A DNA stretch of 64,000 bases from DASQZT01 sp963728965 (GTDB lineage Bacteria > Acidobacteriota > Terriglobia > Bryobacterales > Bryobacteraceae), in the NCBI GenBank assembly GCA_963728965.1, contig CAVSMH010000006.1, positions 930,001-994,000 on the forward strand, given 5' to 3'. A program made the translations under genes and the position numbers. The notes beneath the pieces are model-generated. The model was not told the origin of the DNA, did no database searches, and saw nothing but the letters and a program-made list of their open reading frames with translations. Positions 1 through 8,220 of the stretch are shown here, piece after piece (the first letter of the stretch is position 1; each line of letters starts with the position of its first letter).

Positions 1-566
1 TCGAATAGCTGCCGCGCCCGTTCCCCGCTGATCGGATCGGTGTAGAGAACTCCAACGCTCGGGTTGCGCACGGGCCGGGCTTGCAGAATCGGGCCGCGCT
101 CTTTCAGGATATTGATGACCGCTTCCAACTGGTCCTTCGCAACGGCGAAGGGGGCGCTCTTTACGGTGGCAATGCGCTGTCCCGCGATGGCATAGCTGAA
201 GTTCAGGGAAGTCGCGATCACCACACTGGCGGTGCAGTTGATCTGTTTCAGCAGTTCATCATCGACCAGGACGCAGCAGTTTTCGGTAGCCAGGAGGTTG
301 GCTCGTCCACCGGCGGCAAGCCGGATCTCGAAACTGCCGCATCCCATCTCGCTGGCTACGGCGCAGACGGCATCGTCCTCACCGATTTCCCCATCCTCCA
401 GCTCGGTAACCCAAATGGTTTCCATGCCTTCGGACTCCAGCACCCGTACGTCCTCATCGCTGATGACATGCCCCTTCGCCAGCAGCTTTTTTCCGCCGGG
501 CCGGAAAACGGTGCAACAAAGGACCCGTCCAGTTGAGGATTTCACGTCAACCGTCTGCGCTCTCAT
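1..566 (-). CDS. Molybdopterin-binding (MoeA-like) protein, 3' end beyond window
   Basis: The gene runs leftward off the window, so only the first 188 codons are visible. It starts at ATG 566. The protein begins MRAQTVDVKSSTGRVLCCTV and continues with a conserved-looking segment containing KLLAKGHVISDEDV, CGSFEIRLAAGGRAN and VVIATSLNFSYA. From memory, this resembles the N-terminal part of molybdopterin-binding proteins (MoeA/MoCF type) annotated in Acidobacteria and Clostridia, which handle the molybdenum cofactor in the cytoplasm. The diagnostic MoCF nucleotide-binding domain would lie in the missing C-terminal part, so the function is an inference. An 8-bp inverted repeat lies 35 bp upstream of the start codon. 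No other gene shares this orientation nearby. Confidence 0.6.
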   Translation of the reverse strand, partial: MRAQTVDVKSSTGRVLCCTVFRPGGKKLLAKGHVISDEDVRVLESEGMETIWVTELEDGEIGEDDAVCAVASEMGCGSFEIRLAAGGRANLLATENCCVLVDDELLKQINCTASVVIATSLNFSYAIAGQRIATVKSAPFAVAKDQLEAVINILKERGPILQARPVRNPSVGVLYTDPISGERARQLF

Positions 567-911
567 GTTCGCCTCACAAGAAGAATTGGATCGCTTTTCG
601 ATTTAAGGGTTTCAAATCCTTAAATTGGATTCTACAACCGAAAGTGAGGGATTTGTCGACTATTTCCGCGGTCTTTTGCGGGGTAGGGGGGGAGTCCCTA
701 GTTTGGGGGTAGTTACAAGGTTCGCGAGGTAGACAGGGTATCGGGAACATGATTCCGCATGCCCGATTGTCGGCGTCTGTGGCCGCGGTGTGGCGGAGCA
801 GGTGCGCGCCCTTGGAGGGAGCGTCGGGCCACCGCTCGCGGGGCGGCAGCCCGAGCACGGAGTTTCGCCCGCTAGATCGCAACGGCCACTGATCTGTACG
901 CAGACAGGCAG
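567..911. other. Divergent intergenic region
   Basis: This 345-bp gap separates the leftward molybdopterin-type gene from the rightward 3D-domain gene. It holds the inverted repeat at 601-625. I see no convincing ORF, no tRNA and no clear -35/-10 pair elsewhere in it. The right half is G-rich. Confidence 0.5.
601..625. promoter_or_regulatory. Perfect 8-bp inverted repeat upstream of the molybdopterin-type gene
   Basis: ATTTAAGG (601-608) is mirrored by CCTTAAAT (618-625) around a 9-nt spacer. The element is AT-rich in a GC-rich region and lies 35 bp upstream of the ATG of the leftward gene. Its size and position fit a dimeric repressor or activator site, or a leader hairpin. No regulator is encoded next to it. 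Confidence 0.4.
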
Positions 912-1417
912 ATGCGGGCAGCAGGGACATTCTTCATTTTGAACGCCCTCTTGTGGGGAGGCCTGGGCGTGGCCTGCGCGAAACATAAGCGTCACCGGGT
1001 GATGCCGATGGAGGCCACCGCCTACGCTCGCGACACGCATGCGACGGCGGCCGGAACGGAGCCCCACGAGGGGATCGTGGCCGCGGACCCGACCGTACTG
1101 CCGCTGGGGACCCGGATTCGGGTCACCGGGACTAGAGACTACGACGGGAACTCCTGGTGACCGATACCGGCGCGCTGGTCCAGGGGCGGCACATCGATCT
1201 GTACGTGCCTTCCAAAGCGGAGGCCAAGCGGTTCGGGACGAAAACCGTACGGGTGGAAATCCGCGAAATGGGGACAGGCAGGGAGGACGCCCGCGATAAG
1301 GACGAGGCGGAGCTTGGGCGAGCTCGGCAAGCGACTGCGCAGCAGGGAAAAGGCATGAAAAAGCGGGGCTTGGGCGCAGATAGGCGGGCTGGAAGCGTAG
1401 AACACCTGTTAGAATAG
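912..1417 (+). pseudogene. 3D-domain (RlpA/MltA-like barrel) protein, frameshifted
   Basis: Reading starts at ATG 912 with a hydrophobic signal segment (FFILNALLWGGLGVACA), then METATAYA-like sequence (MEATAYARDTHATAAG) and GIVAADPTVLPLGTRIRV. This is the start of a 3D domain, the double-psi barrel named for three aspartates and found in cell-wall lytic proteins. The frame stops at 1158-1160. The rest of the domain (VTDTGALVQGRHIDLYVP) continues in another frame and ends at 1417. Adding one G to the GGG at 1146-1148 joins both halves as YDGELLVTDTG, so one base appears lost in a G run. A basic tail of about 45 residues follows the domain. This is either a true pseudogene or a homopolymer error. 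If intact, it would be an exported peptidoglycan-associated protein. Confidence 0.75.
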
Positions 1418-1446
1418 CGGTTCATTCAACTGTGGAGGTTGGCGGA

Positions 1447-1848
1447 GTGGCCGCGATCCGGGCATTATTGCGCTTGTTCAGCTATCTGTACCACGCGTTG
1501 TTGACGTTATTTCTGGTGGCGGTTTCCGGCCTGGCGGTGGCCACCGGCGCCTCCCTGCAACTTCGCATGCTGCCGTGGAGCGGTCCCACACTGCGGTACG
1601 TGGTGTTTTTCGGCGCGCTGGCGGGGTTGGCGACGCTGGTGCTGGCGATTCTCGGAAAGGTTCGTTTCCTCTTCTTTATCTGGTGCCTCGTAGTGGCCGT
1701 GCTGATGCTGAAGGGCTATATTTTCAGCGGGTACCGGTTTGCTCCCGGCGAGGCGCAGAAGGCGTTGCTCCTGCTGCTGGCGGGCTGGATCGCCCTGGCG
1801 GGGGGCTGGATCCAGATGCGGACCCGATCCCGCAAGATGCGAGGGTAG
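1447..1848 (+). CDS. Small four-helix membrane protein, function unknown
   Basis: The protein has 133 residues and about four hydrophobic helices: ALLTLFLVAVSGLAVATGA, YVVFFGALAGLATLVLAIL, FLFFIWCLVVAVLMLKGYIF and ALLLLLAGWIALAGGW. It ends in a basic tail (RTRSRKMRG), probably cytoplasmic. The GTG at 1447 is preferred over GTG 1432 because GGAGG (1434-1438) lies 8 nt before it. I do not recognise the family. It follows the broken 3D-domain gene by 29 bp in the same direction and may share its transcript. Confidence 0.6.
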   Translation: MAAIRALLRLFSYLYHALLTLFLVAVSGLAVATGASLQLRMLPWSGPTLRYVVFFGALAGLATLVLAILGKVRFLFFIWCLVVAVLMLKGYIFSGYRFAPGEAQKALLLLLAGWIALAGGWIQMRTRSRKMRG

Positions 1849-1952
1849 CGGGTCCTGCGAGCTGCCCGGGCGGCGCCCCGGAAATCTCCCTAGTTTTCCC
1901 GTAACGCTATTTAAGATCCGATTGCCTGTAGATTTTTACGACAAAAAGGTCT

Positions 1953-1958
1953 TATAAT
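1953..1958 (+). promoter_or_regulatory. -10 box (TATAAT) upstream of nifJ
   Basis: A perfect TATAAT lies 45 bp before the nifJ start in an AT-rich pocket. The best -35 at suitable spacing (TAGATT, 1929-1934) is poor, so an activator may be needed. The leader would still include the strong AAGGAGG ribosome-binding site at 1990-1996. Confidence 0.45.
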
Positions 1959-2002
1959 GAATCTTAAAGGAAGTGAATCCCATACTTGTAAGGAGGGGGG
2001 AG

Positions 2003-5000
2003 TTGACAAACTCATCCACCACCGCTCGTCCGAAGGTAACCATCGACGGCAACGAGGCCGCTGCATACGTAGCGCATCAAACCAACGAAGTCATTGCAAT
2101 CTATCCAATTACGCCTTCATCCAACATGGGTGAGTGGGCCGATCAGTGGTCCGCGGAGCAGAAACCGAATATCTGGGGCACCGTGCCTACGGTGGTCGAG
2201 ATGCAGAGCGAGGGCGGAGCGGCCGGGGCCCTGCATGGGGCATTGCAGGCGGGATCGCTGACGACGACGTTCACGGCGTCGCAAGGCCTGCTGTTGATGA
2301 TTCCCAACATGTTCAAGATCGCCGGCGAGCTGACGTCCACAGTGTTCCACATCGCGGCGCGGGCGCTGGCAACGCATGCGCTTTCGATTTTCGGGGATCA
2401 CAGCGACGTGATGGCGGCGCGGGCCGCGGGTTTCGGCATGCTGGCGGCGGGATCGGTGCAGGAAGTGATGGACATGGCGTTGATCGCGCAGGCTGCGAGC
2501 CTGGAATCGCGGCTGCCGTTCCTGCACTTCTTCGACGGATTCCGGACGTCGCATGAGGTCGCCAAGGTGGAGCAGCTTACCCCGGACGATCTGCGGGCGA
2601 TGATCGACGAGAACCTGGTGCGGGCGCACCGGGCGCGGGCCCTGAACCCGGAGAGGCCGATCATCCGCGGAACGGCGCAGAACCCGGATGTGTACTTCCA
2701 GGCGCGGGAAGCGTGCAACCCGTACTACCTGGCGGCGCCGACCATCGTGCAGAACGTGATGGACAAGTTCGCGCAGGTGGTGGGGCGGCAATACCGACTG
2801 TTCGACTACACGGGCGCAGCGGATGCCGAGCGGATCATCATTATTATGGGCTCGGGGGCGGAAGTGGCGCACGAAGCCGTGGAAGCCATGAATGAAGCCG
2901 GCGAGAAGGTGGGGTTGTTGAAAGTGCGGCTGTTCCGGCCGTTCGCCGTGGAGAGTTTCGTGGCGGCCCTTCCGGCCAGCGTGAAGTCGATCGCGGTATT
3001 GGATCGTACGAAGGAACCGGGCGCCACCGGGGAACCTCTGTATTGCGACGTGATCACCGCGCTGGCCGAGATGGGCATCAGCAAGAAAGTGATCGGGGGG
3101 CGGTACGGTCTGGCTTCGAAGGAATTCACGCCGGCCATGGTGAAGGGCATATTCGACGAGCTGGCGAAGCCGGCGCCGAAGAACCACTTCACGGTGGGTA
3201 TTGTGGACGATGTGACGCACACCAGCCTGGACTACGACCCCGAGTTTTCGACCGAAGTGAAGGGGACGGTGCGGGCGCTGTTCTACGGACTGGGCGCCGA
3301 CGGCACGGTGGGAGCGAACAAGAACTCGATCAAGATCATCGGCGAGGAGACGGACAACTTCGCGCAGGGATATTTCGTATACGATTCCAAGAAATCGGGC
3401 GCGATCACGACCTCGCACCTGCGTTTCGGGCCGCGGCCGCTGCGGTCGAGCTACCTGATCAGCAAGGCGAGCTTCGTGGCGTGCCACCAGTTCTCGTTCC
3501 TGGAACGGATCGACATGTTGCGGGCGGCGGAAAAAGGGGCGACGTTCCTGTTGAACAGCCCGTTCGGGCCGGACGAAGTCTGGGACAAGCTGCCGCGCAC
3601 GGTGCAGCAGCAGATCATCGACAAGAACCTGAAGTTCTACGTGATCGACGGTTACGAAGTGGCCAGGCAGACGGGGATGGGCGGCCGCATCAACACGATC
3701 ATGCAGACGTGCTTTTTTGCGATCTCGGGGGTGCTGCCGCGCGAGGACGCCATTGCGGCGATCAAGCACGCCATCAAGAAGACCTACGGCAAGCGCGGCG
3801 AGACGGTGGTGCTGAAGAACTACGCCGCGGTGGATGCAACCCTGAGCCACCTGCACGAAGTGAAGGTTCCGGGTAAGGTGACGGCGCGGTTCGATATCCG
3901 CCCGGCGGTGCCGGCCGCAGCTCCCGAATTCGTGCAGAAGGTGACGGCGCGGATCGTGGAGGGCAATGGAGACGCCCTGCCGGTGAGCGCGATGCCGATC
4001 GACGGGACGTTCCCGAGCGCGACGGCGCAGTGGGAGAAGCGCAACATCGCGCTCGAGATCCCGGAGTGGGACCAGGAGCTGTGCATTCAGTGCGGCAAGT
4101 GCGTGCTGGTGTGTCCGCACAGCGTGATCCGCGCGAAGGTGTACGATGCCGGGCACCTGGAAGGCGCCCCCGCAACGTTCAAAGCGGTGGCGGCACGCTG
4201 GAAGGACATGAAGGACCGGAAGTACACGTTGCAGGTGGCTCCGGAGGATTGCACGGGGTGCACGCTGTGCGTACAGGTCTGCCCGGCGAAGAGCAAGAGC
4301 GAAGTGAAGCACCGGGCCATCAACATGGTGCCGCAGTCGCCGCTGCGCGAGCCGGAAGCGGCCAACTGGGACTTCTTCCTGAAGATTCCGGATACGGACC
4401 GCAAGACGCTCTCGATGGGGCAGGTGAAGGACGTGCAACTGCTTCAGCCGCTGTTCGAGTTTTCGGGCGCATGCTCGGGATGCGGCGAGACTCCGTACGT
4501 GAAGCTGATGACGCAGCTTTTCGGCGACCGGATGCTGGTTGCCAACGCGACGGGCTGCTCGTCGATTTACGGCGGGAACCTGCCGACGACGCCCTATTGC
4601 ACGAATGAAGACGGACGCGGGCCATCCTGGTCGAATTCGCTGTTCGAAGACAACGCGGAGTTCGGGCTGGGCATGCGGCTGGCCATCGACAAGCAGGCCG
4701 AATACGCGCGCGAGCTGGTGTGGCGGCTCGGATTCCTGGTGGGGGAGGAGCTGGCGCAAGCCATTCTGAATGCCGATCAGAAGACCGAGGCGGGCATTTT
4801 CGCGCAGCGCGAACGTGTCCAGCAATTGAAGGAAAAGCTGGCCGGCGCGGAGACGGCCGAGGCGCGCGACCTGCTCAGCCTGGCCGATGCCCTGGTGAAA
4901 AAGAGCGTCTGGATTGTGGGCGGCGACGGTTGGGCCTATGACATCGGCTACGGCGGGCTCGATCACGTGCTGGCTTCGGGCCGCAACGTGAACGTGCTGG

Positions 5001-5569
5001 TGCTGGACACGGAAGTCTACTCGAACACCGGCGGGCAGGCATCGAAGGCCACCCCGCGCGGCGCCGTGGCGAAGTTCGCCGCGGGCGGCAAGCCGGTCGG
5101 CAAGAAGGACCTGGCGCTGATGGCGATGAGCTATGGCAGCGTGTACGTGGCGAAGGTGGCCATGGGGGGGAGCGATATGCACACCGTGAAGGCGTTCCTC
5201 GAGGCGGAAGCGTTCGAGGGGCCGTCCCTGATTATCGCTTACAGCCACTGCATCGCCCATGGCTACGACATGGCCTTCGGCATGGACCAGCAGAAAGCGG
5301 CGGTGAACTCCGGCTACTGGCCGCTGCTCCGTTACAATCCCAGCCTGGCGGCGCAGGGCAAGAACCCGTTCCAGCTCGATTCGCGGGCGCCCAGCATCGG
5401 GTTGAAGGAATACATTTACAACGAAACCCGCTATACCATGCTCGCCAAGAGCAATCCGGACGAGGCGAAGCGGCTGCTCGAACTGGCCCAGGATGACGTG
5501 GGGATGCGATGGAAGCTGTACGAGCACATGTCGCATCAGCCCGCCAACGGCGCGGAGGTGAAGAAATGA
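2003..5569 (+). CDS. nifJ: Pyruvate:ferredoxin (flavodoxin) oxidoreductase, single-chain
   Basis: The enzyme interconverts pyruvate plus CoA and acetyl-CoA plus CO2 in the cytoplasm, with electrons going to ferredoxin. The chain of 1188 residues has the usual fused order. The N-terminal pyrimidine-binding domain has YPITP at residues 34-38, followed by the gamma and CoA-linked domains. A dicluster 4Fe-4S segment starts at Cys694 (CIQCGKCVLVCP) and Cys750 (CTGCTLCVQVCP). The C-terminal TPP domain has CSGCGE (824-829) and GGDGWAYDIGYGG (973-985), then VYSNTGGQASK. The start is TTG 2003, because AAGGAGG (1990-1996) lies 6 nt before it; an upstream in-frame GTG at 1973 would overlap this site. 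The length matches NifJ proteins. The downstream gene overlaps by 4 nt, so both are translated from one mRNA. Confidence 0.96.
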   Translation: MTNSSTTARPKVTIDGNEAAAYVAHQTNEVIAIYPITPSSNMGEWADQWSAEQKPNIWGTVPTVVEMQSEGGAAGALHGALQAGSLTTTFTASQGLLLMIPNMFKIAGELTSTVFHIAARALATHALSIFGDHSDVMAARAAGFGMLAAGSVQEVMDMALIAQAASLESRLPFLHFFDGFRTSHEVAKVEQLTPDDLRAMIDENLVRAHRARALNPERPIIRGTAQNPDVYFQAREACNPYYLAAPTIVQNVMDKFAQVVGRQYRLFDYTGAADAERIIIIMGSGAEVAHEAVEAMNEAGEKVGLLKVRLFRPFAVESFVAALPASVKSIAVLDRTKEPGATGEPLYCDVITALAEMGISKKVIGGRYGLASKEFTPAMVKGIFDELAKPAPKNHFTVGIVDDVTHTSLDYDPEFSTEVKGTVRALFYGLGADGTVGANKNSIKIIGEETDNFAQGYFVYDSKKSGAITTSHLRFGPRPLRSSYLISKASFVACHQFSFLERIDMLRAAEKGATFLLNSPFGPDEVWDKLPRTVQQQIIDKNLKFYVIDGYEVARQTGMGGRINTIMQTCFFAISGVLPREDAIAAIKHAIKKTYGKRGETVVLKNYAAVDATLSHLHEVKVPGKVTARFDIRPAVPAAAPEFVQKVTARIVEGNGDALPVSAMPIDGTFPSATAQWEKRNIALEIPEWDQELCIQCGKCVLVCPHSVIRAKVYDAGHLEGAPATFKAVAARWKDMKDRKYTLQVAPEDCTGCTLCVQVCPAKSKSEVKHRAINMVPQSPLREPEAANWDFFLKIPDTDRKTLSMGQVKDVQLLQPLFEFSGACSGCGETPYVKLMTQLFGDRMLVANATGCSSIYGGNLPTTPYCTNEDGRGPSWSNSLFEDNAEFGLGMRLAIDKQAEYARELVWRLGFLVGEELAQAILNADQKTEAGIFAQRERVQQLKEKLAGAETAEARDLLSLADALVKKSVWIVGGDGWAYDIGYGGLDHVLASGRNVNVLVLDTEVYSNTGGQASKATPRGAVAKFAAGGKPVGKKDLALMAMSYGSVYVAKVAMGGSDMHTVKAFLEAEAFEGPSLIIAYSHCIAHGYDMAFGMDQQKAAVNSGYWPLLRYNPSLAAQGKNPFQLDSRAPSIGLKEYIYNETRYTMLAKSNPDEAKRLLELAQDDVGMRWKLYEHMSHQPANGAEVKK

Positions 5570-6582
5570 TCGATCTTTCCAAGACCATTGACCTTTCGAC
5601 GACCTATCTCGGCTTGAATCTCAAGAACCCGCTGGTGGCTTCGTCCTCGCCTATGTGCGGGGACGTGGCCAACGTGCGGCGGATGGAAGATGCAGGGGCG
5701 GCGGCGGTGATCCTGCAATCGCTGTTCGAAGAGCAGGTCGAGCTGGAGAGCGACGAACTCGACCGGTTCATGACGGAGGGTTCGGAGCTGTCTCCGGAAG
5801 CGGTGACCCATTTTCCGGAGTTGACGAACCGGGTGATGGGGCCGGAAGCCTACCTGACGCATATCGTGAAGTGCAAGCAGGCGGTGGGGATTCCCATCAT
5901 CGCCAGCCTGAACGGCACGACCAAGGGCGGCTGGCTGGGCTATGCCAAGCAGATGGAGCAGGCAGGCGCGAACGCGCTGGAGCTGAACATCTACCATCTG
6001 CCCATCGATCCGAAGGTCACCGCGGAGCAGGTGGAGCAGCGGTACATCGACCTGGTGACGGCGATCAAGAACGAAGTAAAGATCCCGGTGGCCGTGAAAC
6101 TGGGGCCGTATTTCAGCTCGATGGCGAACATGGCGCTGAAGCTGGATGCGGCGGGGGCGGATGCGCTGGTGCTGTTCAACCGCTTCTACCAGCCGGACTA
6201 CGACCTGGAGGCACTGGAAGTGGTGCCGAACCTGATCCTGAGCAACTCGCACGAACTGCTGCTGCGGCTGCACTGGGTGGGGGTGATTTACGGGACGGTG
6301 AAGGCGGACCTGGCGCTGACGGGCGGGGTGCACAGCGCGGCGGACGTGGTGAAGGCGATGATGGCGGGGGCCAAGATCGCCATGATGACGTCGGCGCTGC
6401 TGAAGCGGGGGATCAGCTACCTGGATACGCTATCGACGGAACTGCTGATCTGGATGGGCGAGCACGAATACGACTCGATCCGGCAGATGCAGGGCAGCAT
6501 GAGCCGCAACGCGGTTCCGCAGCCATCGGCGTTCGAGCGCGCGAACTACATGAAGGTGCTGAGCTCGTACACAATGCGGTAA
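5566..6582 (+). CDS. Dihydroorotate dehydrogenase-like flavoprotein
   Basis: The 338-residue TIM-barrel protein resembles the PyrD/PreA family, with LNLKNPLVASSSPMCGD at the N terminus and TGGVHSAADVVKAMMAGA and IAMMTSALL in the C-terminal phosphate-binding part. ATG 5566 overlaps the nifJ stop codon (ATGA) and GGAGG lies just upstream at 5553-5557, which indicates translational coupling. True pyrD genes normally sit with pyrimidine genes. The pairing with nifJ here argues instead for a flavin oxidoreductase linked to ferredoxin or pyruvate metabolism. That link is an inference, and the substrate cannot be read from the sequence. A hairpin terminator follows. Confidence 0.85.
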   Translation: MIDLSKTIDLSTTYLGLNLKNPLVASSSPMCGDVANVRRMEDAGAAAVILQSLFEEQVELESDELDRFMTEGSELSPEAVTHFPELTNRVMGPEAYLTHIVKCKQAVGIPIIASLNGTTKGGWLGYAKQMEQAGANALELNIYHLPIDPKVTAEQVEQRYIDLVTAIKNEVKIPVAVKLGPYFSSMANMALKLDAAGADALVLFNRFYQPDYDLEALEVVPNLILSNSHELLLRLHWVGVIYGTVKADLALTGGVHSAADVVKAMMAGAKIAMMTSALLKRGISYLDTLSTELLIWMGEHEYDSIRQMQGSMSRNAVPQPSAFERANYMKVLSSYTMR

Positions 6583-6610
6583 AACAGTTTCAATTGGTTA
6601 GTTGGTTGAA

Positions 6611-6656
6611 CCCCCGTCGCCGGCCGTGCAAGCGGTCGCGGCGGGGGATTTCTTTT
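6611..6656 (+). terminator. Rho-independent terminator after nifJ operon
   Basis: CCCCCG (6611-6616) pairs with CGGGGG (6642-6647). Further imperfect GC pairing extends inward, and ATTTCTTTT (6648-6656) follows directly. It lies 28 bp after the stop codon of the dihydroorotate-dehydrogenase-like gene. Confidence 0.7.
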
Positions 6657-6729
6657 GTGGGTGGCGGGCGGACCCGCGGGTAGGGAAGAGTTGGCATCGC
6701 CGGGCGAAACCGGCGAGAATTCGATTGAG

Positions 6730-8217
6730 ATGCCCAACCCGATCCGCCGCGCGGCGCCGCTGTTCGCCCTGGCGTGTCTGCTGGCGGCGCCCACCGGCGC
6801 GCAGCAAAGCACCACCGTGGGAATTCGCGGCTCGCTGTTTACGATTAACGGACACATCACCTATTCGCCCGAGGCCGGGTTTCCGAACGCCGACACGAAC
6901 CTGGCCGGCACGCTGTTGAACGTACGCGCGGTACAGGCGATCTTCGACGATGCCAACTACCCGCGCAAGGGGACGCGGAGCGAACCGTATGCATCGAACA
7001 CGATGGGGCCGGTCTCTTTTGAATACCCGGGGGGGAAGTGGGATCCGGAGCGGCAGACGGCGGAGTTCATTGCGGCCTTGCCTGTGTGGCGGCGCTGCGG
7101 GCTGCTGGCCTTCACGGTGAACCTGCAAGGCGGCGGTCCCACGGACGGCAACTACGGCGAGAACACGCCCGCGCAGCCGCACGTCAACACCGCATTCGAG
7201 GCGGACGGCACGCTCAAGCCGGCGTACGCACGGCGGCTGGAGAAGGTGATCGCGGCGGCCGACCGGCTGGGAATGGTGGCCATCGTGGGGCTGTTTTACC
7301 AGGGGCAGGACGAGCGTATCGACATGGCTCCCGACGGACGCTACGTGAAGCGGGCCATCGAGAACGCCATCGGGTTTCTGAAATCGCTGGCGCACCGGAA
7401 CGTGCTGATCGAGATCAACAACGAGGTGAGCACCGGCGGCTACAGCCACCCCATCCTCCAACCCGACGGCGTTGTGGAAGCGATCCAGCTCGCCAAGCGG
7501 ATCGCCGCGGGGCAGTTCCCGGTATCGACCAGTTGGGCGGGAGGCATCCAGGCGCGGCCGGGGCGCGCCGAGGCGGCGGTGCGGGCGATGGATTACGTGC
7601 TGATCCACACCAACGGCCGCACCCCGGAGCAAGTGCACGAAACCATCGCGACCTCGCGCCGGCTGGCGGGGTACGACCGGCCGGTGCTGATCAACGAAGA
7701 CGGCGTGAGCACGTTCAATCTGCGGGCGGCGGTGGAGGAGCGGGCCGGGTGGGGCTACTACGACCAGGGCTGGAACAACTACCGGGACGGGTTCCAATCG
7801 CCTCCCACCAACTGGAGTATCAATACGCCGGTGAAGTGGCTGTTCTTCGAACAGGTGGCGCGGCTTACGGGGTCGCCCGCGCCGCCCAGGCCGGAGTATG
7901 CGGCGGACGATGCGCCGGTGATTCAACTGGAGGGATTGAAGCCGCACCAGGTGGTGAAGGGCCGGCTGTGGGTGGAGGCGATCATCGAAGACCGCCATGC
8001 GCGCTGGCCGATCAAGCGGGTGGAGTTCTTTGTGGACGGCAAGCCGTACAGCTATACGCGGACGGCGCCGTACTATCCGGGCGGCGGCGAGTGGTGGAAC
8101 GCGGGGGCGATGGCGGCGGGTGGGCACGTGCTGCGCGTGGTAGCGTATGACATGCGGGGGCCGCGGTTTACGGAGGCCGCCGCGATTCTGGAAGTTCCCT
8201 TCACAGTGGAGAGATAG
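6730..8217 (+). CDS. Secreted clan GH-A-like glycoside hydrolase
   Basis: The 495-residue protein starts at ATG 6730 with a signal peptide (PLFALACLLAAPTGAQQ). The body reads as a TIM barrel. It carries LIEINNEV with Glu232 in the place of the acid/base of clan GH-A enzymes, and PVLINEDGV with Glu323 as candidate nucleophile. The spacing of about 90 residues is normal for that clan. The last 90 residues form an Ig-like module (VEFFVDGKPYSYTRTAPY). It is probably periplasmic or extracellular and cuts a glycan; the exact family and substrate are unknown. The epimerase gene begins 3 bp after its stop, so it heads a co-directional cluster reaching to about 14.5 kb. Confidence 0.75.
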   Translation: MPNPIRRAAPLFALACLLAAPTGAQQSTTVGIRGSLFTINGHITYSPEAGFPNADTNLAGTLLNVRAVQAIFDDANYPRKGTRSEPYASNTMGPVSFEYPGGKWDPERQTAEFIAALPVWRRCGLLAFTVNLQGGGPTDGNYGENTPAQPHVNTAFEADGTLKPAYARRLEKVIAAADRLGMVAIVGLFYQGQDERIDMAPDGRYVKRAIENAIGFLKSLAHRNVLIEINNEVSTGGYSHPILQPDGVVEAIQLAKRIAAGQFPVSTSWAGGIQARPGRAEAAVRAMDYVLIHTNGRTPEQVHETIATSRRLAGYDRPVLINEDGVSTFNLRAAVEERAGWGYYDQGWNNYRDGFQSPPTNWSINTPVKWLFFEQVARLTGSPAPPRPEYAADDAPVIQLEGLKPHQVVKGRLWVEAIIEDRHARWPIKRVEFFVDGKPYSYTRTAPYYPGGGEWWNAGAMAAGGHVLRVVAYDMRGPRFTEAAAILEVPFTVER

Positions 8218-8220
8218 CGC

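Noticed and set aside
2117..5536. Minus-strand open frame of 1139 codons
   Set aside because: It is the antisense shadow of nifJ in a GC-rich genome. The composition is rich in Arg and His and there are no motifs, whereas the plus strand encodes all NifJ domains.
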